A stretch of 64,000 nt of DNA from Arthrobacter sunyaminii (GTDB taxonomy: Bacteria > Actinomycetota > Actinomycetes > Actinomycetales > Micrococcaceae), in NCBI RefSeq assembly GCF_018866305.1, contig NZ_CP076456.1:62001-126000 (forward strand), in the 5' to 3' direction. The notes beneath the pieces are model-generated. The model ran no database searches. It had not been told where the DNA came from and was given only the letters and a program-made list of their open reading frames with translations. Below, piece after piece: positions 7,739-16,916 of the stretch (position 1 is the stretch's first letter; each line of letters starts with the position of its first letter). The position numbers and the translations under genes were made by a program.

Positions 7739-8539
7739 GTGAGCTACCCCTACTTCAACGCCTCCGGCCCGCTGGGCTTCGCCCACCGCGGCTTTTCCCG
7801 GGAAGGCCTGGAAAACTCCATGCCGGCGTTCCGTGCCGCCGCCGCCCTGGGGTTCGGTTACCTGGAAACGGATGTGCGCACCACGCGCGACGGTGTACTC
7901 CTGGCCTTTCACGACGCCACGCTGGACCGGGTTGCCGGTGCCGGAGGTCCGGTGGGAAACCTCAGCTACCGGCAAATCCAGGCAGCCCGAATCGGCGGAC
8001 GCGCGTCCATTCCCACCTTCGAACAGCTGCTGACGGAACTGCCGGGGGTTCGCTTGAACGTGGACATCAAGGACGCCGCGGGATCGGCTGAACTGGCCCG
8101 CCTGCTGGACAAGCACGGAGCCCATGAGCGCGTGCTCGTCACCTCCTTCTCCGACCGGCGGCGGCTGGCGGCGCTGCGGATCCTGCGCCGCTCGGGCCGC
8201 CGGGCAGCGAGTTCAGCGGGCAGCGTTTTCACTGCCCTGACGGTGCTTCTGGCACCCCTTGGCCTGGCGGGACCGCTGGCCCGGGCGGGCCGCTACCAGT
8301 GCCTGCAGGTGCCGGAACGCCAGGGTCCGGTCAAGGTGGTGACGCCGGCGTTCCTGCGCCGCTGTCACCGCGCCGGCCTGCAGGTGCACGTGTGGACCGT
8401 GAATGAGCCCGCCGACATGGAGCGGCTGCTGGATGAAGGCGTGGACGGCCTGGTCTCGGACCGCGCCGATCTGCTCGCCGAGATCCTGACGAAGCGTGCA
8501 GTCTGGCCGCAGCAGGATCCGGAGGGGATGGCAGGATAG
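7739..8539 (+). CDS. glycerophosphodiester phosphodiesterase
   Basis: A 266-residue GDPD-family TIM-barrel enzyme. The signature is complete: AHRGFSREGLENS (His16, Arg17), the metal-binding pair in LETDVRTT (Glu43, Asp45), the general acid/base in AFHDATLD (His58, Asp59), and later metal-site strands NVDIKD and QVHVWTVN. It hydrolyses glycerophosphodiesters from phospholipid turnover to glycerol-3-phosphate and an alcohol. There is no signal peptide, so it acts inside the cell. The GTG start follows a TAAAGT -10 by 6 bases and is probably leaderless. Its stop lies 4 bases before the glycerate-kinase ATG, suggesting one transcript. Confidence 0.9.
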   Translation: MSYPYFNASGPLGFAHRGFSREGLENSMPAFRAAAALGFGYLETDVRTTRDGVLLAFHDATLDRVAGAGGPVGNLSYRQIQAARIGGRASIPTFEQLLTELPGVRLNVDIKDAAGSAELARLLDKHGAHERVLVTSFSDRRRLAALRILRRSGRRAASSAGSVFTALTVLLAPLGLAGPLARAGRYQCLQVPERQGPVKVVTPAFLRRCHRAGLQVHVWTVNEPADMERLLDEGVDGLVSDRADLLAEILTKRAVWPQQDPEGMAG

Positions 8540-8543
8540 GGGC

Positions 8544-9653
8544 ATGCGCGTTCTCATAGCCCCGGACAAGTTCAAAGGTTCCCTTTCCGCAGTGGAGGCG
8601 GCCGCCGCCATGGCCGAAGGGGTGCTCGCTGTGTATCCGGAGGCGGACGTGATGCTCGTTCCGGTGGCCGACGGCGGCGAGGGCACCCTGGAAGCGGCGC
8701 TGGCCGCGGGTGCGCAGGAACGCATGGCCACTGTCCGCGGGCCGCTGGGGGGAAACGTCACCGCCCTGTGGGCGCTGACCGGCAGCACGGCCGTGATTGA
8801 AACCGCACGGGCCTCGGGCCTGATGCTGGTGGAACCCTCCGTGCAGTCGTCCCTGGCCGCGTCGAGTTACGGCAGCGGGGAACTCATCCGCGAAGCGCTG
8901 GACGCCGGAGCGTCGGAGATTGTCCTCGGCATCGGCGGATCGGCCATGACCGACGGCGGTTCCGGTGCCCTTACCGCTCTCGGGCTGCGGATCCTTGATG
9001 CTGCCGGTAACCCGGTGCCGCCCGGCGGAGCAGGCCTGTCCCTCGCCGCCGCCATCGACGCCTCCGGCCTGGATCGCCGGCTGGCCGGAGTGCGGATCCG
9101 CATCGCCGCCGACGTCACCAATCCGCTCACCGGCAGCGAGGGTGCGGCACACGTGTTTGCCGGGCAGAAGGGAGCGGATGCCACCGCGCGGCTTCTCTTG
9201 GACGAGGCACTGGTCCGGTGGGGCGCACTGCTGCTGGAAACCACCGGCGTCGACGTCGATACTGCCGGCGCGGGCGCGGCCGGCGGCTTCCCATCGGGGT
9301 TCCTGGCGTTCACCAATGCCACGCTGGAAAGCGGCTTCGACGTCATTGCCCTGCTCACGGGCCTGGATGCCGCGCTCGCGAAGGCCGATCTGGTGCTGAC
9401 GGGCGAGGGATCCCTGGACGAGCAGTCCCGTTACGGCAAGGCGCCGCTGTCAGTGGCCGAGCGCGCACGGGATGCCGGCATCCCGGTAGTGGCCCTGGCT
9501 GGCCGCATCACCCTGCCCCCGCACATCTTGGCCGAATACGGCGTGGTGGCGGCCGTCAGCCTGCTGGACCTGGTGCAGGATCCGGCCGACGCGATGACCC
9601 ACGCTCAGCGCTGGCTGACCCGGGCCACCGTTCAGGCGCTGGAAGGGGCTTAA
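8544..9653 (+). CDS. glycerate kinase (GlxK/GarK family)
   Basis: A 369-residue glycerate kinase of the bacterial GarK/GlxK family, which phosphorylates D-glycerate with ATP, usually to 2-phosphoglycerate. Diagnostic blocks are APDKFKGSLSA at the N-terminus, the glycine-rich LGIGGSAMTDGGSGAL near residue 130 and LVLTGEGSLDEQSRYGKAP near residue 290. The ATG at 8544 is chosen because the family starts at MRVLIAPDKFKG; a longer frame would overlap the phosphodiesterase. It follows that gene by 4 bases. It feeds glycerate from glyoxylate or sugar-acid breakdown into glycolysis; the link to the GDPD gene is positional only. Confidence 0.92.
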   Translation: MRVLIAPDKFKGSLSAVEAAAAMAEGVLAVYPEADVMLVPVADGGEGTLEAALAAGAQERMATVRGPLGGNVTALWALTGSTAVIETARASGLMLVEPSVQSSLAASSYGSGELIREALDAGASEIVLGIGGSAMTDGGSGALTALGLRILDAAGNPVPPGGAGLSLAAAIDASGLDRRLAGVRIRIAADVTNPLTGSEGAAHVFAGQKGADATARLLLDEALVRWGALLLETTGVDVDTAGAGAAGGFPSGFLAFTNATLESGFDVIALLTGLDAALAKADLVLTGEGSLDEQSRYGKAPLSVAERARDAGIPVVALAGRITLPPHILAEYGVVAAVSLLDLVQDPADAMTHAQRWLTRATVQALEGA

Positions 9654-9661
9654 GCTAAGTC

Positions 9662-9678
9662 CCGCCTAGCCCAGGCGG
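9662..9678. terminator. hairpin between convergent glycerate kinase and NCS2 genes
   Basis: CCGCCT-agccc-AGGCGG forms a perfect 6-bp stem that spans the stop codon of the permease gene. There is no T run on either strand, so a terminator role is only suggested by the convergent position. Confidence 0.35.
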
Positions 9679-10979
9679 CTCGGTTTGGAGCCCAGATCCT
9701 CGCCGGGTTCATCGGGATCGGTGCCGCGCCAGCGGGCAATCGACTGCATGCCGTGGAAGGCGATCAGGGTGGCGCCGGTGCCAAGGGCAATACCGCCGAA
9801 CTCCACCCCGGCAACAACCCAGGTGAAGTTGGCAATGGCAACGATCAGCCCCAAACCGGCGGTGGACAGATTGATCGGGTTGGAGAAGTTCACCCGGTTG
9901 TCCACCCAGATCCGCACGCCCAGAATGCCGATCATGCCGTACAGGATGACGCCGGCGCCGCCCAGGACCCCTCCCGGGACGGTGGCAATCATGGCGCCGA
10001 ATTTCGGAAACAGGCTCAGCAGGATGGCAACGATGCCCGCGACCCAGTAGGCGGCGGTGGAGTACACCCGGGACGCCGCCATGACGCCGATGTTCTCCGC
10101 GTACGTGGTGGTCGCCGAGCCGCCGCCGGAGCCGGCCAGGACCGTCGCGAGGCCGTCGGCCATCAGCGCCCGGCCGGCATAGGGATCCAGGTCCCGTCCG
10201 GTCATGGCCGCCACTGATTTCACATGGCCGATGTTCTCTGCGACCAGCACCAGCACCACGGGCACAAACAGGCCGATGAGCGAGAAATGGAAGGTGGGGG
10301 AATGGAATTCGGGCAGCCCGAACCAGGCAGCATCATTGATGGCCTGGAAATCCACTTCCCCCTGGATGATGGCGGCTATGTAACCGGCGACGACGCCGAA
10401 CAGGATGGAGAGGCGGCCCAGGAAACCCCGGAACAGGACGGTCGCCAGCAAAATGGCCGCCACTGTGATGGTGGCGGTCAGCGGGCCCTTCTCGAAATTG
10501 TCCCGCGCGGAACCGGCGAGGTTCAGGCCAATGAGCGCCACGATGGTGCCGGTGACCACGGGCGGCATCAGGATCTGGATCCATTTGGTGCCGGCCCGCT
10601 GGACAGCCAGTCCCACCAGGAACAGGACGGCGCCGGCCATGATGATTCCGCCCAGCGCCCCGCCGGGCCCGTGCTGGCTGGTGGCCGCCGTGATCGGGGC
10701 TATGAACGCGAAGCTGGAACCCAAGTAGCTGGGCACCCGTCCGGCGGTGATGATCAAAAAGAGAATGGTGCCGATCCCCGAGAACAGCAGGGTGGTGGCC
10801 GGCGGAAAGCCGGTGAGCAGGGGCACCAGGAAGGTTGCCCCGAACATGGCCACCACATGCTGGGATCCGATTCCGATGGTCCGCGGCCAGCTCAACCGTT
10901 CATCCGGAGCAACGTACTCTCCGGGTTTGATGGTTTTGCCGTCTCCGTGAATCGTCCAGGCCGTACCGAATTTGCTCAT
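9666..10979 (-). CDS. NCS2-family nucleobase permease (uracil/xanthine type)
   Basis: A 437-residue permease of the nucleobase-cation symporter-2 family, with 12-14 membrane segments. Family marks are GIGSQHVVAMFGATFLVPLL (the QH motif of helix 1), GSSFAFIAPI in helix 3 and the helix 8 region LVAENIGHVKSVAAMTG. The protein imports uracil or a purine base with protons. The UraA-like sequence SQHVVAMFGA favours uracil, but I would not exclude xanthine. ATG 10979 has AAAGG about ten bases upstream; an in-frame extension to 11057 would be rich in Arg/Ser and is not family-like. No purine riboswitch is seen upstream. Confidence 0.88.
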   Translation of the reverse strand: MSKFGTAWTIHGDGKTIKPGEYVAPDERLSWPRTIGIGSQHVVAMFGATFLVPLLTGFPPATTLLFSGIGTILFLIITAGRVPSYLGSSFAFIAPITAATSQHGPGGALGGIIMAGAVLFLVGLAVQRAGTKWIQILMPPVVTGTIVALIGLNLAGSARDNFEKGPLTATITVAAILLATVLFRGFLGRLSILFGVVAGYIAAIIQGEVDFQAINDAAWFGLPEFHSPTFHFSLIGLFVPVVLVLVAENIGHVKSVAAMTGRDLDPYAGRALMADGLATVLAGSGGGSATTTYAENIGVMAASRVYSTAAYWVAGIVAILLSLFPKFGAMIATVPGGVLGGAGVILYGMIGILGVRIWVDNRVNFSNPINLSTAGLGLIVAIANFTWVVAGVEFGGIALGTGATLIAFHGMQSIARWRGTDPDEPGEDLGSKPSRLG

Positions 10980-11126
10980 TGAAGTGCCTTTCGAAGACCC
11001 GCGATTGGTTCGTGCAGAATAGTACCGGGCTATGACAGCTGGAGTGTTATGTTGCAAACCCCCTTATTTTACCGGAGGACAACCTGGCGGAGACTGCGGT
11101 TTCCGCCTGCGAACGGACGGAACAGC

Positions 11127-11984
11127 ATGGGCATATCAGCAGCGGGCCGCACGGTCCTTGTAACCGGTGCGGCGATGGGCATGGGCAGGCTCTATGCGGA
11201 GCGGGCAGTGCACGACGGCGCTGCTCACGTAGTGCTGTGGGACCGCAACGCCGAGGCACTGGAGGCCACCGCGGCGGACTTGCGGGCCCTGGGCGGCAGC
11301 ACCGTCCACCCTTATGCCCTGGATGTCAGTTCCGTGGCCGAAGTGACTGCCGCCGCCGAGAGTGTCCTGGCCGAAGCCGGAGTTCCCGACATCCTCATCA
11401 ACAATGCCGGCATCGTCCGCGGAAAGTACTTCTGGGAGCATGACCATGAGGCCGATATTGATGCCGTCATGCAGGTGAACACGCTGGCTCCCATGCACAT
11501 CACCCGGGCGTTCCTGCCGCAGATGATTGCCCGCCGCACCCCGGCGCGGATCCTGAACGTCGCTTCGGCGTCGGGCACCTTGTCCGTGCCGAAAATGAGT
11601 GTCTACACCGCCTCCAAATGGGCTGTCATCGGCTGGAGCGATTCGCTGCGGCTGGAACTGAATGAATCAGGCAATGGGCATGTTCAGGTCACCACCCTGA
11701 TTCCGAGCTACATCAAAACCGGAATGTTTGCCGGCGCACGCGGCCCGCTGCTGACGCCGCTGATGGAACCGGAGTATGTGGTGGACCGTGCCTGGACGGC
11801 CCTGATGGAGGGCAAGGCCCGCATCCAGCTGCCCTGGACCGTGCCCCTGGGCAGCGCCCTGAGAGGACTGCTGCCGCAGCCGGTATGGGATGTGGTGGCA
11901 GGACGGGTGTTCAAGGTGTACAAGTCGATGGACCATTTCACCGGACGTCCTGCCGCCCCTGCGGCAGCGGAGGGCAAGCGATGA
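11127..11984 (+). CDS. short-chain dehydrogenase/reductase
   Basis: A 285-residue classical SDR. The Rossmann glycine motif is TGAAMGMG near residue 14, the structural motif NNAG occurs near residue 93, catalytic Ser is in VASASGT and the catalytic pair is in YTASKWA (Y-x3-K). It oxidises or reduces an alcohol/carbonyl with NAD(P)(H). The ATG is preceded by GGACGGAAC and gives a normal SDR length. The stop overlaps the start of the aldehyde dehydrogenase gene as ATGA. The pair could convert an alcohol to an acid through the aldehyde, or the SDR could act on a lipid-like substrate (inference). Confidence 0.88.
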   Translation: MGISAAGRTVLVTGAAMGMGRLYAERAVHDGAAHVVLWDRNAEALEATAADLRALGGSTVHPYALDVSSVAEVTAAAESVLAEAGVPDILINNAGIVRGKYFWEHDHEADIDAVMQVNTLAPMHITRAFLPQMIARRTPARILNVASASGTLSVPKMSVYTASKWAVIGWSDSLRLELNESGNGHVQVTTLIPSYIKTGMFAGARGPLLTPLMEPEYVVDRAWTALMEGKARIQLPWTVPLGSALRGLLPQPVWDVVAGRVFKVYKSMDHFTGRPAAPAAAEGKR

Positions 11985-13393
11985 GTGCAACAGCCCAACA
12001 CGAGATCACGGGAGGCACTTTCGGTGCGTCCATCCCCTCCGTGGTGGCAGGGGTGCGCCGCGCCTACGATTCCGGGATCACCCGCCCGCTGGACTGGCGC
12101 CGAAAGCAGCTGCAGGGCCTGATTCGGCTGCTGACCGAGCGGGAAGCCGAGCTCAGTGCGGCGCTGGCGCAGGATCTGGGTAAAAACCCGCTGGAAGGCT
12201 ACCTGACCGAAATCTCCATCACCGTCTCGGAGACTGAATATGCCCTCAGGCATTTAGTTCAGTGGACCCGCAGCACCAAGGTTCCCGTGCCGCTGGGCCT
12301 GAAACCCGCCTCCGCGAAGACCGAACCCCAGCCGCTGGGCGTGGTGCTGATTATTGCGCCGTGGAACTACCCGGTGCAGCTGCTGCTGGCTCCGCTCATC
12401 GGAGCGCTCGCCGCGGGCAACGCCGCGGTGCTGAAGCCTTCCGAGCTGGCGCCGGCCACCTCCCGGGCCATGGCCGAACTGCTGCCCCTGTATCTGGACC
12501 CGGCCGCCGTCGTTGTGGTGGAGGGCGGGCAGGAAGCGAGCACGGCGCTGCTGGCCGAGCGGTTCGATTCCATCTTCTTTACCGGCGGGGAGCGGGTGGG
12601 CCGGGTGGTCCTGCAGGCCGCCGCCCAGTACCTGACTCCGGTCACGCTGGAGCTGGGCGGGAAGTCGCCGGCAGTGGTCCTGGACGGCAATTTCGCCGCC
12701 ATCGCCCGCCGGCTGGTGTACGGCAAAATGCTGAATGCCGGCCAAACCTGCGTGGCGCCGGATTATGTGCTGGTCACCGAAGAGGCTGCACCGAAGCTGC
12801 GCAAGCATCTGGTGCGCGCCGTGGCCGAGTTGTTCGGCAAGGATCCGGCCAAAAGCCCGGACCTGGGCCGGATCATCAATGAGCAGCACTGGGACCGGCT
12901 GCACGGCCTGCTGGACAGCGGCACCATACTGTCCGGCGGCGGCGGGGACCGGAACTCGCTGTACCTGGAACCGACCATCCTGACCGACGTGTCACCGGAT
13001 TCACCCGTGATGCAGGAGGAGATCTTCGGACCGATCCTGCCGCTGCTGACGGTGAAGGACCTGGACGAAGCCATCTCCTTCATCAATGACCGTCCCGTGC
13101 CGCTGGCGTCCTACCTCTACACGCAGTCCGCGGCAGCGCGGAGAACCTTTGAGGCCCGGGTTCGGGCCGGAAGCGTGAACCACAACGTAAGCACCGTGCA
13201 GCTGGCCGTTCCCGGACTGCCCTTCGGCGGTGCCGGAGCCAGCGGCACCGGTGCCTATCACGGCAAATACACGTTCGACACGTTCAGCCAGCTGCGCCCG
13301 GTATTTACCAAGGGCACGGCGCTGGACACCCTGAAGGTGGCCTATCCGCCGTACAACGGGCTCAAACGGCGGCTGCTGCGCCGCCTGCTCTGA
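11981..13393 (+). CDS. aldehyde dehydrogenase, ALDH3 / fatty-aldehyde type
   Basis: A 470-residue NAD(P)-dependent aldehyde dehydrogenase. The catalytic Cys lies in NAGQTCVAPDYVLV, the general-base Glu in LELGGKSPAVVL, and the coenzyme-binding block in APWNYPVQLLLAPL. The short length and the basic C-terminal tail ending KRRLLRRLL fit the ALDH3 class (fatty, benzyl and coniferyl aldehydes). In that class the tail often touches membranes. It is translated from an ATG overlapping the SDR stop (ATGA), so the two enzymes are made together. A strong convergent hairpin follows at 13407. Confidence 0.92.
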   Translation: MSATAQHEITGGTFGASIPSVVAGVRRAYDSGITRPLDWRRKQLQGLIRLLTEREAELSAALAQDLGKNPLEGYLTEISITVSETEYALRHLVQWTRSTKVPVPLGLKPASAKTEPQPLGVVLIIAPWNYPVQLLLAPLIGALAAGNAAVLKPSELAPATSRAMAELLPLYLDPAAVVVVEGGQEASTALLAERFDSIFFTGGERVGRVVLQAAAQYLTPVTLELGGKSPAVVLDGNFAAIARRLVYGKMLNAGQTCVAPDYVLVTEEAAPKLRKHLVRAVAELFGKDPAKSPDLGRIINEQHWDRLHGLLDSGTILSGGGGDRNSLYLEPTILTDVSPDSPVMQEEIFGPILPLLTVKDLDEAISFINDRPVPLASYLYTQSAAARRTFEARVRAGSVNHNVSTVQLAVPGLPFGGAGASGTGAYHGKYTFDTFSQLRPVFTKGTALDTLKVAYPPYNGLKRRLLRRLL

Positions 13394-13406
13394 CAGCCCT
13401 GGGGAA

Positions 13407-13448
13407 AAACGGAAGGGGACTCACCGGCAGGTGCGCCCCCTTCCGTTT
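13407..13448. terminator. bidirectional terminator between ALDH and pgm
   Basis: AAACGGAAGGGG (13407-13418) pairs perfectly with CCCCTTCCGTTT (13437-13448) around an 18-base loop. The outer A/T ends provide a short T tract in both directions between two convergent genes. Confidence 0.75.
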
Positions 13449-13471
13449 ACGACGGCTGTTGTTGGCCGAAG

Positions 13472-15103
13472 CTAGGAAATAACCCCGTCCACAATGGCCT
13501 TGGCTTCGGCCTGCACCTGGCGCAGGTGTTCCTCGCCCTTGAAGGACTCAGCGTAAATCTTGTACACGTCCTCCGTGCCGGAAGGCCGGGCAGCAAACCA
13601 GGCGTTCTCCGTGGTGACCTTCAGCCCGCCGATGGGTGCGCCGTTGCCGGGCGCTTCGGTCAGGCGTGCGGTGATGTCCTCGCCGGCGAGGGTGGTAGCG
13701 GTGACGTCCGACGGCGAGAGCTTGGCCAGCGCTGCCTTCTGCTCCCGGCTGGCGGGCGCGTCCACGCGTGCGTATTCCGGATCACCGAAGCGGGAGGTGA
13801 GTTCCCGGTACCGCTGGGACGGCGTCTTGCCCGTCACGGCGGTGATCTCCGATGCCAGCAGGGCCAGCAGGATTCCGTCCTTGTCGGTGGTCCAGGCCTT
13901 GCCGTCCAGGCGCAGGAAGGAGGCACCGGCGGATTCCTCGCCGCCGAAGGCCGCGTCGCCGGAAAGCAGCCCCGGAACAAACCACTTGAAGCCCACCGGG
14001 ACCTCCATCAGGGTGCGGCCCAGGTCGCCGGTCACCCGGTCAATCATGGAGGAAGACACAAGGGTCTTGCCCACCATGGCGTCCTTCGGCCAGCCCTCAC
14101 GGTTCCGGTACAGGTAATCGATGGCGACGGCGAGGTAATGGTTCGGGTTCATCAGCCCGCCGTCGGGGGTGACAATGCCGTGGCGGTCGGCGTCGGCGTC
14201 GTTCCCGGTGGCAATGTCATACTCGTTGGCGCGCGCGATCAGCGAAGCCATGGCGTAGGGGGAGGAGCAGTCCATGCGGATCTTCTCGTCCCAGTCCAGG
14301 GTCATGAAGGCCCACTGCGGATCCACGTTCGGGTTGACGACGGTCAGATTCAGGTTATGCCGTTCCGCGATGGCACCCCAGTAGTCCACGGATGCCCCGC
14401 CCAGCGGATCAGCGCCGATATGCAGCCCCGATTCGCGGATGGCGTCCAGGTTCAGGACCGAGGGCAGATCGTCCACGTAGTTCTGCAGGAAGTCGTAGGT
14501 TCCCACGCCGTCCGCCAGCCGGGCCTCGCCAAGCGGAATCCGCTTCACGCCCCGCAGCCCGTCCTCCAGCAGCTCATTGGCGCGGTTGGCAATCCAGTTG
14601 GTGGCTTCGGAGCCGGCCGGGCCGCCGGTGGGCGGGTTGTACTTGAAACCGCCGTCGGCCGGCGGGTTGTGCGAGGGGGTGATGATGATGCCGTCGGCCT
14701 GATCGGTGCGGCCGTTGTTGTACTTCAGGATGGCGTGGCTCAGTGCCGGGGTGGGGGTGAAGCCGTTGCGGGCATCAATGAGCACGTTCACGTTGTTCCC
14801 GGCGAGCACCTCCAGTGCGGTGTTCTGGGCGGGTTCGGACAGGGCGTGGGTGTCCTTTCCCATGAACAGCGGGCCGGTGATGCCCTGGCCGCTGCGGTAC
14901 TCAACGATTGCCTGGGTGATGGCGGCAATGTGCGGCTCGTTGAAGGCGCCGTTCAGCGACGAACCGCGGTGTCCCGACGTCCCGAAGACCACACGCTGGG
15001 AGGGGTCATTCATATCCGGAGAGAGGTCCTGATAGGCGTCCAGGAGGGCCGTCAGGTCAACGAGGTCGGAGGGTTGGGCAACTGTGCCGGCGCGATTAGA
15101 CAT
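13472..15103 (-). CDS. pgm: phosphoglucomutase, alpha-D-glucose-specific
   Basis: A 543-residue phosphoglucomutase of the alpha-D-phosphohexomutase superfamily that interconverts glucose-1-phosphate and glucose-6-phosphate. The four domain signatures are present: active-site GTSGHRGSS (phospho-Ser), [16 protein letters not shown], the Mg loop [10 protein letters not shown] and the phosphate-binding [12 protein letters not shown] at the C-terminus. Length matches the Escherichia coli Pgm group of about 546. The ATG at 15103 starts [10 protein letters not shown]; a longer frame would add 50 Arg/Pro-rich residues and is rejected. CATGCT lies 7 bases before this ATG, a possible leaderless promoter. 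Its G1P feeds glycogen, trehalose and cell-wall sugars. Confidence 0.95.
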   Translation of the reverse strand: MSNRAGTVAQPSDLVDLTALLDAYQDLSPDMNDPSQRVVFGTSGHRGSSLNGAFNEPHIAAITQAIVEYRSGQGITGPLFMGKDTHALSEPAQNTALEVLAGNNVNVLIDARNGFTPTPALSHAILKYNNGRTDQADGIIITPSHNPPADGGFKYNPPTGGPAGSEATNWIANRANELLEDGLRGVKRIPLGEARLADGVGTYDFLQNYVDDLPSVLNLDAIRESGLHIGADPLGGASVDYWGAIAERHNLNLTVVNPNVDPQWAFMTLDWDEKIRMDCSSPYAMASLIARANEYDIATGNDADADRHGIVTPDGGLMNPNHYLAVAIDYLYRNREGWPKDAMVGKTLVSSSMIDRVTGDLGRTLMEVPVGFKWFVPGLLSGDAAFGGEESAGASFLRLDGKAWTTDKDGILLALLASEITAVTGKTPSQRYRELTSRFGDPEYARVDAPASREQKAALAKLSPSDVTATTLAGEDITARLTEAPGNGAPIGGLKVTTENAWFAARPSGTEDVYKIYAESFKGEEHLRQVQAEAKAIVDGVIS

Positions 15104-15203
15104 ACCCCTAAGCATGCCAAACAATTGCCGCCGGCGGCAGAAGGACCGCCGGAACCGCGGCCTGCCCGCCGCCGGGATTGAACGCGGCGGCCCCGTTAAA
15201 CGC

Positions 15204-15239
15204 AGGACGACGACGGCGGAAGGCCGCCGCCGTCGTCCT
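15204..15239 (-). terminator. terminator of POT transporter gene
   Basis: AGGACGACGACGGCGG pairs with CCGCCGCCGTCGTCCT around AAGG, with one mismatch in 16 pairs. It lies 30 bases after the stop of the minus-strand transporter gene. A second, shorter hairpin CCGGTGC-tg-GCACCGG lies between them at 15241-15256. Confidence 0.7.
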
Positions 15240-15269
15240 CCCGGTGCTGGCACCGGGCCGGGGGAGTGC

Positions 15270-16742
15270 TTAGCGCACGCCGCCCATCAGCTTCTTGATG
15301 GCCGGGGTGCCGGCGGCCAGGGCCACGCCAATGACGATGGCCGTGATGCCGCTGAACATGAAGTAGCTGACCTCGGTTTCCGGGTCGTAGAACTGTGCCA
15401 GCCAGCCCGCAAGGGTGGTGCCCAGCGAGACCGAGAGGAAGAACAGCGCCACCATCTGGGTCCGGAAGATTTCCGGAGCCAGCTTGGTCGCCACGGACAG
15501 GCCGATCGGTGAGATGAACAGCTCGGCAAACGTGAACAGCAGCAGGATCCCGACGATGGCCAGCAGCGGGGTGCTGTTGGGGCCGCCGCCGGAGAACGGA
15601 ATGAAGGCCAGGAAGGCCAGGCCCATGACGGCCAGGCCGAGGGCGAACTTCAGCGGGGAGGACGGCTGGCGGTTGCCCAGCTTGGTCCACACACCTGCGA
15701 AAACGGCAGCGAAGATGATGATGAAGATGGGGTTGATGGACTGCACCCAGCTCGGCGGCATCTCCCAGCCGAAGATGCGGCGGTCCAGGGAGGTGTCAGC
15801 GTACAGGGCAACAACCGTGAACTGCTGCTGGAACAGGGCCCAGAAGGCGGCGCTGGCAATGAACAGGGGCATGAAGGAGTACACGCGGCGGCGTTCGAGG
15901 GCGCCGACCTTCGGGCTGCGCAGGATGATCACAAAGTAGGCGATGGAGGCAATGATTGCCACGGCGGCCATCACCACTGCAAGATTCTCCGCCTTCAGCA
16001 GGCCAAAGATCACCGCGAGGGAAATGATCACCACGGCACCGGCTGTAACGCCGCCCATGACGCCGTACTTGCTGCGCGGCAGCGGGTTGGTTACCTGGTG
16101 GGCTGCCTCGGGCAGGTACTTGCGGGTCATTCCGTACTGGATCAGGCCGATGGCCATGCCGATGGCGGCCAGGCCAAAGCCGTAATGGAAGCCGAGGCGG
16201 ACCTGGAGAAGACCGGTGAGCAGTGGTCCCACCAGCGCGCCGAGGTTGATGCCCATGTAGAAGATGGAGAAACCGGCGTCGCGCCGTTCATCCTTCTGCG
16301 AGTACAGCGTTCCGACGAGGGAGGTCGCATTGGCTTTGACACCGCCGGAGCCGAGGGCAATCAGGATCAGGCCGGCGGCCAGGCCCACGGCGCCCGGAAG
16401 GACAGCCAGGGAGATGTGGCCAAGAACCACGATCGCGGCGGAGTAGAAGAGCACGCGTTCGGATCCGAGGACCCGGTCTGCAAGCCACGCACCAACGATG
16501 GTGGACAGGTACACGCCACCGCCGTACGCGCCAACCAGCGACGTGGCAACGGCAATGTCGATGCCGAGGCCGCCGTCGGTGACCGAGTAGTACATGTAGT
16601 ACAGCAGGATGCCCTGCATGCCGTAGAAGGAGAACCGTTCCCACAGCTCGACGCTGAAGAGGTTCGCCAACATGCGGGGATGGCCAAAGAAGGACTTGCG
16701 GGCCGGCGTGGCGGCTGAGGTGCTGGGATTAGAACTCACCAT
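15270..16742 (-). CDS. POT/PTR2-family proton-coupled oligopeptide transporter
   Basis: A 490-residue major-facilitator protein with about 14 membrane segments. The PTR2 signature [15 protein letters not shown] (E-x2-ERF-x-YG) is at residues 32-46, and the second family region lies near [18 protein letters not shown], with the conserved substrate-site aromatic residues. The family imports di- and tripeptides with protons. ATG 16742 gives the usual short cytoplasmic N-terminus; the upstream Shine-Dalgarno sequence is weak. It sits in the same direction as the amidase gene but a 174-base gap separates them, so it is probably transcribed on its own. Confidence 0.93.
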   Translation of the reverse strand: MVSSNPSTSAATPARKSFFGHPRMLANLFSVELWERFSFYGMQGILLYYMYYSVTDGGLGIDIAVATSLVGAYGGGVYLSTIVGAWLADRVLGSERVLFYSAAIVVLGHISLAVLPGAVGLAAGLILIALGSGGVKANATSLVGTLYSQKDERRDAGFSIFYMGINLGALVGPLLTGLLQVRLGFHYGFGLAAIGMAIGLIQYGMTRKYLPEAAHQVTNPLPRSKYGVMGGVTAGAVVIISLAVIFGLLKAENLAVVMAAVAIIASIAYFVIILRSPKVGALERRRVYSFMPLFIASAAFWALFQQQFTVVALYADTSLDRRIFGWEMPPSWVQSINPIFIIIFAAVFAGVWTKLGNRQPSSPLKFALGLAVMGLAFLAFIPFSGGGPNSTPLLAIVGILLLFTFAELFISPIGLSVATKLAPEIFRTQMVALFFLSVSLGTTLAGWLAQFYDPETEVSYFMFSGITAIVIGVALAAGTPAIKKLMGGVR

Positions 16743-16916
16743 TGCATGTTCGCACCGGAATATGTGCGCCTTGAAGGGGTAAAGGGTGAATTCTCCCGTA
16801 TCTAGGGGCCACTATGCTTACGAAACGTGACAAGTCTCACCAGGATTGCGCGCCTGACCTGCACTGTTACGAGGCGGGGCGCCGGACATTCTCAAATGCT
16901 GCGATAAGATTCTCCG

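Noticed and set aside
13526..15181. 551-codon open frame on the plus strand over pgm
   Set aside because: The minus strand encodes a full phosphoglucomutase; the antisense frame is Val/Gly/Arg-rich with no motif.
15104..15253. 50-residue N-terminal extension of phosphoglucomutase
   Set aside because: The extra residues are Arg/Pro-rich and unlike the family; the ATG at 15103 gives the standard length.
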